A stretch of DNA of 5,783 nucleotides from Oscillospiraceae bacterium. Its GTDB lineage: Bacteria; Bacillota_A; Clostridia; Oscillospirales; Oscillospiraceae. This document shows positions 1-5,480 of the stretch, in pieces. A model generated the notes under the pieces. It was not told the DNA's origin. It searched no databases and was given only the letters and a program-made list of their open reading frames with translations. Made by a program: the position numbers and the translations under genes. Position 1 is the first letter of the stretch, and every line of letters starts with the position of its first letter. The DNA lies in assembly GCA_017627975.1 (NCBI GenBank), contig JAGAFT010000249.1:1-5783 (forward strand), written 5' to 3'.

Positions 1-984
1 AGACTTCATCGCGTCCCGGAGAGAGGTCGTCTTCACGTTGATATCCGAATATGGGGAGAAGGGACACGGTTCCGCTCCGCCGTGGGAATTGATGTGGAAG
101 AACTCTCTTCCCGCCGCCATGCAGCCGCCCATCGCCAGCTCATCTCCCGGGAAGGACAGCAGCACCATGTCGTCATATTTGCTGCGCAGTGCGTCAACGG
201 CTTCCGCCATACAGGCGCGCTCCTTCTCTCCCGGCGCCAGGTGCGTCGCCTCCTCGGTGACGGGGACGAACTCCACATAGATCACCAGCTTGCAGCCCTG
301 CTCGGCCAGGCCCCGGACAAAGGCCTCGGAGGTAACTTCCTGCACGTTCTCAGTGGTCACGGTGATGGATGCGCCGAAGATCAGGCCCTTCTCCCGGAAC
401 TTCTTCATGTTGGCGGTGACCCGGTCATAGATTCCCTCGCCGCGCCGCGCGTCGGTGATCTCCCTGCCGCCCTCGATGCTGAGGACCGGAACCAGGTTGC
501 GGCAATCATCCAGCAGTTTGAAATACCGCTCGTCGATGAAGGTCCCGTTGGTGAACACCGGGAAGATGATGTTCTGCATGCTGCCGGCCGCCTCGATCAC
601 ATCGCGGCGGATCATGGGCTCGCCGCCTGCCAGCATGATAAAGCTCACGCCCAGCTCGTCCGCCTCCCGGAACACCCGCAGCCACTCGTCGCGGCTCAGC
701 TGCTCCACGGGGGACGCGTCGACGGTGGCGTTGTTGCAGCGCGAGTAGCAGCCTGCGCAATGCAGGTTGCAGCTGCTCGTAATGCTCGCGATCAGGAAGC
801 CCGGCACATGCAGGCCCTCCTGCTCCAGCTTCAGACGGGTCTTCGAGGCTTTCCGGCTGGCCGCGGCGAAACGGACCATGAAAGCGCTCTCTTTGGGGTT
901 TTTCAGCGTCGCCTTGATCGTATCCGAAACGATCTTTTCAACCCCCTGTTCGATGTGTTTCTGTAAATCAAAGGTCTCTTTCAT
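1..984 (-). CDS. Radical SAM enzyme with SPASM-like C-terminal region (partial, 3' end outside window)
   Basis: Reading leftward from the ATG at 984-982, the frame stays open for 328 codons to the window edge. Residues 72-79 hold CX3CX2C (C72, C76, C79), the ligands of the 4Fe-4S cluster that cleaves S-adenosylmethionine. GGEP at 120-123 is the usual SAM-binding motif, and FTNGT (144-148) follows as in the MoaA/PqqE-like superfamily. Near the visible end, C288 (GGCMAAGR) and C307 (AEPCPF) resemble SPASM or twitch ligands for an auxiliary cluster. Residues 1-60 form a charged, probably helical lead-in. No signal peptide or membrane segment is seen, so it is probably cytoplasmic. AAGGAG lies 7 nt before the ATG and supports this start. 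The gene is divergent from the glycosylase gene and has its own promoter. The family assignment is firm. The substrate is unknown: peptide or cofactor modification is possible, but no precursor peptide is visible. Probably only a few tens of residues are missing. Confidence 0.9.
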   Translation of the reverse strand, partial: MKETFDLQKHIEQGVEKIVSDTIKATLKNPKESAFMVRFAAASRKASKTRLKLEQEGLHVPGFLIASITSSCNLHCAGCYSRCNNATVDASPVEQLSRDEWLRVFREADELGVSFIMLAGGEPMIRRDVIEAAGSMQNIIFPVFTNGTFIDERYFKLLDDCRNLVPVLSIEGGREITDARRGEGIYDRVTANMKKFREKGLIFGASITVTTENVQEVTSEAFVRGLAEQGCKLVIYVEFVPVTEEATHLAPGEKERACMAEAVDALRSKYDDMVLLSFPGDELAMGGCMAAGREFFHINSHGGAEPCPFSPYSDINVKTTSLRDAMKS

Positions 985-991
985 GATCCGG

Positions 992-997
992 CTCCTT
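992..997 (-). promoter_or_regulatory. Ribosome binding site of the radical SAM gene
   Basis: AAGGAG on the minus strand, 7 nt upstream of the ATG at 984. It decides the start codon of the leftward gene. Confidence 0.8.
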
Positions 998-1029
998 CTT
1001 TATGTCGTTGATATGGACGTTTTCCCCAT

Positions 1030-1058
1030 ACTTTAAAAGAGAAACCCGCTTTTGTCAA
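1030..1058 (-). promoter_or_regulatory. Sigma-A/70 type promoter for the radical SAM gene
   Basis: On the minus strand a perfect TTGACA (1058-1053) is followed after exactly 17 nt by TAAAGT (1035-1030), which matches four of six TATAAT positions. Transcription would start near 1022-1024 and give a leader of about 40 nt carrying the AAGGAG site. The boxes and the distance to the gene are seen directly; activity is inferred. Confidence 0.65.
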
Positions 1059-1146
1059 TGACGTAGTTTTTCGGTTGCAAGGAAGAAAAAGCTGAGTGTC
1101 GGGCAGGTCTTTTTCTGTCAAAGCCGCTTCTCCTGCAGTTTCCCGC

Positions 1147-1174
1147 TTGATTTCTTTCCCGAAACGAATAAAAT
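1147..1174 (+). promoter_or_regulatory. Probable sigma-A/70 type promoter for the DNA glycosylase gene
   Basis: TTGATT (1147-1152) and TAAAAT (1169-1174) are separated by 16 nt, with four of six and five of six consensus matches. The predicted start near 1181 gives a leader of about 60 nt. That leader contains a small inverted repeat, GGGCAT (1187-1192) with ATGCCC (1203-1208). It is the best rightward candidate in the divergent region, but weaker than the leftward promoter. Confidence 0.5.
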
Positions 1175-1240
1175 ACAAGCTGATCAGGGCATCGCCTGCC
1201 GCATGCCCCATCACAGAAGCAGAAAAGGAGCCCAAGAGAG

Positions 1241-1741
1241 ATGAAAACTGCCGAACAGCTCGTGCACCCGTTCCCGCCGGTCTGGGACAAGAACTCCGAG
1301 ATTCTGATTCTCGGGAGCTTCCCTTCGGTGAAGTCCCGGGAGATGGCGTTTTTCTACGGCCATCCGCAGAATCGCTTCTGGCGCCTTGTCGCCACCTTGT
1401 ACGACGATGACACGCCGCAGACGGTGGAAGAGCGCCGCGTCTTTCTGCTCCGGCACCATATCGCGCTCTGGGACGTGCTTGCCTCCTGCAGCATCGTCGG
1501 TTCCTCCGACAGCAGCATCCGGGACGCCGTGCCGAACGACATCCGCCCCATTCTCGCCGGGGCTCCGATCCGCGGGATCTTTACCAACGGGCAAACCGCT
1601 TTTCGGCTGTACCGGCAGTACCTTCTCCCGCAGATCGGCAGAGAGGCGGTCTGTCTTCCCTCCACCAGCCCGGCCAACGCCGCCTGGTCCTTCGACCGGC
1701 TGATCGAAGCCTGGAACGTTATCCTAAGCTGCAGCACCTGA
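1241..1741 (+). CDS. Uracil-DNA glycosylase superfamily protein, probable DNA-deoxyinosine (hypoxanthine) glycosylase
   Basis: A 166-residue protein resembling the hypoxanthine-DNA glycosylase group (family 6 of the uracil-DNA glycosylase superfamily), single-domain cytoplasmic enzymes that remove deaminated bases, notably hypoxanthine arising from adenine, to start base excision repair. Visible motifs are GSFPS (25-29), the expected motif-1 region; GHPQNRFW (40-47), whose Asn44 is the likely catalytic or water-positioning residue; ALWDVL (75-80); FTNG (114-117); and LPSTSPANA (139-147), matching the conserved C-terminal LPSTSPAN motif. Length is normal and the protein appears complete. AAAAGGAG (1223-1230) lies 10 nt before the ATG. 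The gene seems monocistronic, with its own promoter and a strong hairpin 50 nt after its stop. Family membership is well supported; base preference is inferred, and uracil or xanthine could also be substrates. Confidence 0.87.
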   Translation: MKTAEQLVHPFPPVWDKNSEILILGSFPSVKSREMAFFYGHPQNRFWRLVATLYDDDTPQTVEERRVFLLRHHIALWDVLASCSIVGSSDSSIRDAVPNDIRPILAGAPIRGIFTNGQTAFRLYRQYLLPQIGREAVCLPSTSPANAAWSFDRLIEAWNVILSCST

Positions 1742-1790
1742 TTCTGAACACATATCATCGTAACCAAGAAATAAAGCGAAACAGAATTAT

Positions 1791-1846
1791 ACATGTCGGT
1801 CTCTGATTTTCTCATGAAGGATCAGAGGCCGGCATGTCTTTTCATT
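1791..1846 (+). terminator. Long stem-loop, probable intrinsic terminator of the glycosylase gene
   Basis: Arms 1791-1807 and 1821-1837 pair over 17 bp without a gap. The two positions that are not Watson-Crick would be U-G pairs in the rightward RNA. The loop is 13 nt (1808-1820), with a possible 3-bp inner extension. It is followed by CTTTTCATT (1838-1846), a short and imperfect U-tract. Its place 50 nt after the glycosylase stop and well before the next promoter fits a terminator. Because the U-tract is weak, termination may be incomplete, or the hairpin may mainly protect the 3' end. Confidence 0.6.
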
Positions 1847-1929
1847 CCGCCCTCATCTCTGAGGGAAGCCGGGACGTTCTGCGTGCTCCCACGAAACAGA
1901 ATCCTCAAAAATCTTGAAAAATATCCCCC

Positions 1930-1954
1930 CCGGGGGCTTCCGAACGGTCCCCGG
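1930..1954 (+). promoter_or_regulatory. Nested GC-rich dyad over the -35 region of the transporter promoter, candidate operator
   Basis: CCGGGG (1930-1935) pairs with CCCCGG (1949-1954), and inside lies CCG-AA-CGG (1940-1947). The inner dyad is off-centre, with 4 nt on one side and 1 nt on the other. It covers the expected -35 hexamer of the promoter with TATAAT at 1961, a usual place for a repressor or for an activator that makes up for a poor -35. No regulator gene is in the window and the motif was not matched to a known factor, so the role is inferred. Confidence 0.35.
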
Positions 1955-1966
1955 ATGAAATATAAT
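1938..1966 (+). promoter_or_regulatory. Promoter of the ABC transporter operon (perfect -10, poor -35)
   Basis: A perfect TATAAT lies at 1961-1966. The hexamer 17 nt upstream, TTCCGA (1938-1943), matches TTGACA at only three positions, and there is no correctly placed TG extension. Transcription would start near 1973, giving a leader of about 37 nt up to the GTG at 2010. The weak -35 together with an overlapping dyad suggests regulated transcription. The leader is too short for a riboswitch. Confidence 0.6.
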
Positions 1967-1997
1967 TCTTTTGTTCAGATACTGTTATGTCTTTTTT

Positions 1998-2003
1998 GAG
2001 GAG
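1998..2003 (+). promoter_or_regulatory. Ribosome binding site that decides a GTG start
   Basis: GAGGAG ends 6 nt before GTG 2010-2012. An in-frame ATG exists upstream at 1971, but it lies at or just before the predicted transcription start, has no ribosome binding site, and would translate through this GAGGAG. Confidence 0.8.
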
Positions 2004-2009
2004 ACGCAC

Positions 2010-2951
2010 GTGAGAAAGTATGTGATAAGGCGACTCATCCAGCTGATCCCGGTTCTGCTCGGGATCACCTTTCTGTCCTTTGCCATGATGCGCATGGCGG
2101 GCAGCGACGCGATCACGGAGCTCTATGGAGATAAGGGTGCGGTGGCCCAGGAGGTCATCGACGCCAAACGCGCCGAACTTGGGCTGGATAAGCCTTTTTT
2201 GACACAGTATTTTTCGTGGCTGGGCGGCATGCTCACCGGCGACATGGGAAAGAGCTATGTCTCCGGGCGCGATGTTTTCAAGACCTTTACCTCCAAGCTT
2301 CCGGCGACGCTGCTGCTGACGGCGCTCTCCATCGCGGCAACGGTCGTGATCTCAATCCCGCTTGGGGTTCTGGCCGCGGTGCGCCATGACAGGCTGACGG
2401 ACTATCTGCTGCGCTTTCTGAGCTTTATCGGCAACTCTCTGCCAAACTTCTTTGTGGCAATGCTCCTGATGGAGCTGCTGGCCATCAAGCTGGGATGGCT
2501 TCCTGTCATTTCCAACGGGACCACCGTACGCAGCGCCATCATGCCTACGCTGACCCTCGCCATCGCCATGTCCGCGAAATATATGCGGCAGGTGCGGGCC
2601 ACGGTACTGGAGGAACTGAACAAGGACTATGTGGCAGGCGCTCAGGCTCGCGGCGTCCGCAACCGCGTCATTCTCTGGCGCAGCGTCATCAAATCGTCCA
2701 TGCTTACGATCATCACGCTGCTGGCTCTCTCCATCGGAAGCCTCCTGGGCGGCACGGCCATTATTGAGAGTATCTTCATGTGGGACGGCGTGGGCAAGCT
2801 CGCCGTGGACGCGATCACCATGCGCGACTATCCGCTGATCCAGTCTTACGTGGTCTGGATGGCGATCATCTATGTGCTGGTAAACCTGATCACCGATCTT
2901 CTGTACCACGCGCTCGATCCGCGGATCCGACTGGGGGCGAGCGAAGGATGA
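2010..2951 (+). CDS. ABC importer permease, NikB/DppB type
   Basis: A 313-residue inner-membrane subunit that forms half of the translocation channel of a peptide/nickel-type ABC importer. The GTG start after GAGGAG gives the typical opening MRKYVIRRLIQLIPVLLG. Hydrophobic segments lie at about 8-28, 98-123, 134-162, 176-192, 230-252 and 280-300, six as expected. The cytoplasmic EAA-type loop that contacts the ATPases is at about 206-227 (DYVAGAQARGV). LPNFF (144-148), GWLP (162-165), RDYPLIQ (272-278) and the terminal LDPRIR (302-307) are family hallmarks. AVRHDRLTDYLLRF and AVDAI before RDYP resemble NikB. The stop overlaps the next start by ATGA. The permease family is certain. Nickel or a metal-metallophore complex is the favoured substrate and a peptide the alternative. 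It is the first gene of the operon, with no binding-protein gene ahead of it. Confidence 0.92.
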   Translation: MRKYVIRRLIQLIPVLLGITFLSFAMMRMAGSDAITELYGDKGAVAQEVIDAKRAELGLDKPFLTQYFSWLGGMLTGDMGKSYVSGRDVFKTFTSKLPATLLLTALSIAATVVISIPLGVLAAVRHDRLTDYLLRFLSFIGNSLPNFFVAMLLMELLAIKLGWLPVISNGTTVRSAIMPTLTLAIAMSAKYMRQVRATVLEELNKDYVAGAQARGVRNRVILWRSVIKSSMLTIITLLALSIGSLLGGTAIIESIFMWDGVGKLAVDAITMRDYPLIQSYVVWMAIIYVLVNLITDLLYHALDPRIRLGASEG

Positions 2952-3808
2952 GCACAATGAATGAACCCACTGTCCGGGTTCAGAAGATCAAGAAGGACAC
3001 CATCAGGACCCGGCTCATCCTCTTCGGCGCCCTTGCGTTGATCCTTCTGCTCTGTTCGGTTTTCTGTGAGCATCTGACGCCCTACGACCCCTACCTGCAG
3101 GATCTGAAGAATGCCAAGGCCCCTCCTTCCCTGGAACATCTCTTCGGCACCGACCGCTACGGGCGGGACATGCTCTCGCGTGTCATCGTCGGAAGCCGGG
3201 CCAGCATCTTCTCCACCCTGCTTCTGGTGGCGATCATCACGGTGACCGGCACGGTGATCGGCCTGTTCTGCGGCTGGCATGGGAAGTGGATCGACACCGT
3301 GCTGATGCGCATTTCCGACATGTTTCTGGCCTTTCCGGGGCTGGTTTTTGCGCTGGCCGTGGCCGGCGTATTGGGCGGCGGATTGCAGAACGCGATCATC
3401 GCGCTGGTTGCGATCTCCTGGCCGAAATACGCGCGCATCGCCCGCAGCCAGACGCTGGCCCAGAAGGAGACACCCTATCTGAAAGCGGCGCGTCTCTCCG
3501 GCAGCGGAACCTGGAAGATCATCTTCAAGCATATCCTCCCGAACATCATGGGGCCCATCCTGGTAACCTCGATGCTGGACATCGGAACCATGATGATGGA
3601 GCTCGCGGGGCTGAGTTTCCTCGGTCTCGGCGCCAAACCGCCCACGGCGGAATGGGGCAGCATGATGAGCGACGCGCGAAGCCTTCTGTCTTCCGTACCC
3701 TGGGTCACTCTGGCCCCCGGCTTTGCCATTTTTGTCTCCGTCATGATCTTCAACCTCCTGGGCGATACCATCCGGGACTATGCGGATCCGAAGTCAAGGG
3801 GGCGCTGA
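2948..3808 (+). CDS. ABC importer permease, NikC/DppC type
   Basis: A 286-residue partner permease that would pair with the preceding NikB/DppB-type subunit in the membrane. It has the DppC/NikC layout: a cytoplasmic N-terminus, one membrane segment at about 22-40, the FGTDRYGRD motif (66-74), then five more hydrophobic segments. The EAA-type loop is at about 176-199 (YLKAARLSGSGTWK, then HILPN). LDIG (210-213), GLSFLGLG (221-228) and PTAEWG (232-237) read much like NikC, while DppC proteins often differ at the first. The ATG at 2948 overlaps the upstream stop (ATGA) and implies translational coupling. A second in-frame ATG at 2957 sits 9 nt after GAAGG and is an equally plausible start, which would shorten the protein by three residues. 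Substrate is not provable from sequence. Confidence 0.92.
   Translation: MSTMNEPTVRVQKIKKDTIRTRLILFGALALILLLCSVFCEHLTPYDPYLQDLKNAKAPPSLEHLFGTDRYGRDMLSRVIVGSRASIFSTLLLVAIITVTGTVIGLFCGWHGKWIDTVLMRISDMFLAFPGLVFALAVAGVLGGGLQNAIIALVAISWPKYARIARSQTLAQKETPYLKAARLSGSGTWKIIFKHILPNIMGPILVTSMLDIGTMMMELAGLSFLGLGAKPPTAEWGSMMSDARSLLSSVPWVTLAPGFAIFVSVMIFNLLGDTIRDYADPKSRGR
3796..3802 (+). promoter_or_regulatory. Ribosome binding site that decides the start of the first ATPase gene
   Basis: AAGGGGG lies inside the end of the NikC-type gene, 7 nt before ATG 3810. It favours that ATG over an in-frame ATG at 3780, which is buried in the upstream gene and lacks such a site. Confidence 0.7.
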
Positions 3809-3809
3809 T

Positions 3810-4589
3810 ATGGATGAGATTCTGCGTTACGACCATGTCGATATTTCCTATAACGGCGTCAAGGTTATCAAGGATGTGAGCTTCACGGTGAGTGGGGGCG
3901 AGATTCTCGGCATCGTGGGTGAGAGCGGCTCCGGCAAGTCCACGCTGATCAAGGCAGCGATGGGGCTGCTGGGCAATACCGGTCTTGTCACCCGGGGTGA
4001 TATCTGGTACAAGGGCAAAAACCTGCCCGATCTCTCCGCCGCGGAACTTCGCAGGCTCAACGGTCCGGAACTGGGCATGATCTTTCAGTATGCCGGCAGC
4101 TCCTTCTGCCCGATCCGCACCGTGGGCGCTCAGCTCTATGAGAGCATAACGGAGCATGAGAGTATTTCCAAAGAGGCTTTCCGTGCCCGGGCGACGGAGC
4201 TTCTGGAGAAGATCGGTTTTGAAAACGCCCTGCGCATTCTCGAAAGCTACCCCTTCGAACTCTCCGGCGGCATGCAGCAGCGCGTCGGCATCGCCGCCGC
4301 CATGCTGTTGAATCCCGGCGTCCTGCTGGCGGACGAGCCGACCTCCGCCCTGGATGTCTCGGTACAGAAGCAGGTGGTGGAGGAGATGCTGCTGGTGCGC
4401 AGGACCTTCGGCACCTCAATTGTTCTGGTGACCCACAACATCGGCGTCATCGGCGCCATGGCGGACAAGGTCCTGGTCATGAAAAACGGCGAGATGGTGG
4501 AATACGGCGAGACCCGGCAGGTGCTGAACAATCCGAAAGAGGATTACACCCGCCTGCTCATGTCCGCCGTGCCCAAATTGAAGAGGTGA
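3810..4589 (+). CDS. ABC importer ATP-binding protein, NikD/DppD type
   Basis: A 259-residue cytoplasmic ATPase that would power the importer as a heterodimer with the next gene product. Walker A is GESGSGKST (37-45), the Q-loop Gln is 93, the signature is LSGGMQQR (150-157), Walker B is VLLADEP (170-176) with catalytic Glu175, and the switch His is 208, so all catalytic elements are intact. The length is that of NikD or CntD, not DppD/OppD (about 330 residues); the long C-terminal oligopeptide domain is absent, although NPKEDYT (a variant of HPxxPYT) remains near the end. The segment after the Q-loop reads YAGSSFCPIRTVG instead of the common DPxxSLNP form, which marks a subgroup. The start is 1 nt after the upstream stop. 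ATPase identity is certain; the metal-type assignment is probable. Confidence 0.92.
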   Translation: MDEILRYDHVDISYNGVKVIKDVSFTVSGGEILGIVGESGSGKSTLIKAAMGLLGNTGLVTRGDIWYKGKNLPDLSAAELRRLNGPELGMIFQYAGSSFCPIRTVGAQLYESITEHESISKEAFRARATELLEKIGFENALRILESYPFELSGGMQQRVGIAAAMLLNPGVLLADEPTSALDVSVQKQVVEEMLLVRRTFGTSIVLVTHNIGVIGAMADKVLVMKNGEMVEYGETRQVLNNPKEDYTRLLMSAVPKLKR

Positions 4590-4593
4590 GAAG

Positions 4594-5355
4594 ATGGCAG
4601 TTCTGAAAGTAGAAAATCTCACCAAAGTTTTCACCCGCAAGGGTCAGCCGGATTTCACGGCCGTGGACCATATCGGCTTTGAACTTTACCCCGGCGAGTG
4701 CCTGGGGCTGATCGGCGAAAGCGGCAGCGGCAAGACCACGGTGGTAAACATGATCACCCGCCTGCTGGACAGCAGCGAGGGGCGCATCGTGCTTGACGGC
4801 GAGGACATCACCCGGCTGAGCGGGAAAGGGCTACGCAAGGCCTACAGCAAGATGCAGATGGTGTTCCAGACGCCGACGGATTCCTTTGACCCGCGCTGCA
4901 CACTGGGCGACGGCATCGGCGAAAGCCTGCGAAACCTCGGTATGGGCCGGGCAGAGACGAAGCAGGAAGTCGAACGCCTGCTCACGGAGTGCGGCCTCAC
5001 ACCGGAGTTTGCCTCCCGCTATCCCCATCAGGTCAGCGGCGGCCAGTGCCAGCGCGCGGCGATCGCCCGTGCCCTGGCGGTCAAGCCCAAACTGCTGATC
5101 TGCGACGAGGCGACCTCCTCCCTGGACGTGACAATTCAGAAGGAGATCATCGCGCTGCTCAATGAGCTTCGTTGGGCAAAGGACTCGGATCTCTCGATTC
5201 TGTTCATCTGCCATGACATCGCCCTGGTGCAGCAGTTCTGCAACCGTGTGCTGGTGCTGTATAAGGGAAAAATCGTGGAGCAGGGCGTCCCGGACGAGGT
5301 CATCCGCCATCCGAAGGATCCCTATACAAAGCGCCTGATCGACAGCATTCTGTGA
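4594..5355 (+). CDS. ABC importer ATP-binding protein, NikE/DppF type
   Basis: A 253-residue second ATPase of the same importer. Walker A is GESGSGKTT (41-49), the Q-loop Gln is 92, the signature is VSGGQCQR (147-154), Walker B is LLICDEATS (167-175) with Glu172, the D-loop SLD is 176-178 and the switch His is 207. The protein ends soon after HPKDPYT, so like its partner it lacks the extended C-terminal domain of DppF/OppF and matches NikE or CntF in size. ATG 4594 follows the upstream stop by 4 nt. GAGGTGA (4583-4589), which includes that stop, gives a strong ribosome binding site and implies coupled synthesis of the two ATPases in equal amounts. Function in ATP hydrolysis is certain; substrate depends on the whole complex. 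Confidence 0.92.
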   Translation: MAVLKVENLTKVFTRKGQPDFTAVDHIGFELYPGECLGLIGESGSGKTTVVNMITRLLDSSEGRIVLDGEDITRLSGKGLRKAYSKMQMVFQTPTDSFDPRCTLGDGIGESLRNLGMGRAETKQEVERLLTECGLTPEFASRYPHQVSGGQCQRAAIARALAVKPKLLICDEATSSLDVTIQKEIIALLNELRWAKDSDLSILFICHDIALVQQFCNRVLVLYKGKIVEQGVPDEVIRHPKDPYTKRLIDSIL

Positions 5356-5480
5356 CCGGGCTTCCGAGCAGACAGAATTGATCCGCGAAACCGATGCGGC
5401 TGACCTGCCGCAGAGCATACGGATTGTCCGTGTTTGAGGGAACACCGGACGGAACAAAACAAGCAGAGAGGTACAGACAA
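5356..5480 (+). other. 125-nt spacer with potential hairpins, no clear promoter or terminator
   Basis: The gap between the last transporter gene and the methyltransferase holds TGCGGC (5395-5400) paired with GCCGCA (5407-5412), and two overlapping hairpins at 5419-5431 and 5426-5450. None is followed by a T-tract, and no convincing promoter is seen. Read-through from the transporter operon into the methyltransferase gene is therefore likely. The downstream end carries the ribosome binding site GAGAGGT (5466-5472). Confidence 0.5.

Noticed and set aside
82..966. Long rightward open frame of 294 codons opposite the radical SAM gene
   Set aside because: It is the antisense shadow of a GC-rich gene. 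Its translation is rich in His, Arg, Ala and Gln and shows no domain, and the leftward frame has full radical SAM motifs, a ribosome binding site and a promoter.
1187..1208. GGGCAT/ATGCCC hairpin in the glycosylase leader
   Set aside because: Only 6 bp with a 10-nt loop and no linked T-tract or start-codon masking; too weak to call a regulatory element.
1850..1890. Possible riboswitch made of the small hairpins at 1850-1865 and 1871-1890
   Set aside because: Both hairpins lie upstream of the predicted promoter, so they would not be in the transporter mRNA leader, and no known metal or cofactor riboswitch core was recognised.
1925..1936. C7G5 run as a phase-variable tract
   Set aside because: The run is short and lies upstream of the -35, so slippage would not change the -35/-10 spacing or any reading frame.
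1793..1999. 68-codon rightward open frame downstream of the glycosylase
   Set aside because: It starts inside the terminator hairpin, crosses the transporter promoter, has no ribosome binding site and resembles no protein known to me.
1971..2009. Upstream ATG as start of the first permease
   Set aside because: It adds 13 residues that include the translated ribosome binding site and lies at or before the likely transcription start. GTG 2010 after GAGGAG gives the standard N-terminus of the family.
2352..2957. 201-codon leftward open frame opposite the first permease
   Set aside because: Antisense shadow of the NikB/DppB-type coding frame, with no motif of its own and a biased composition.
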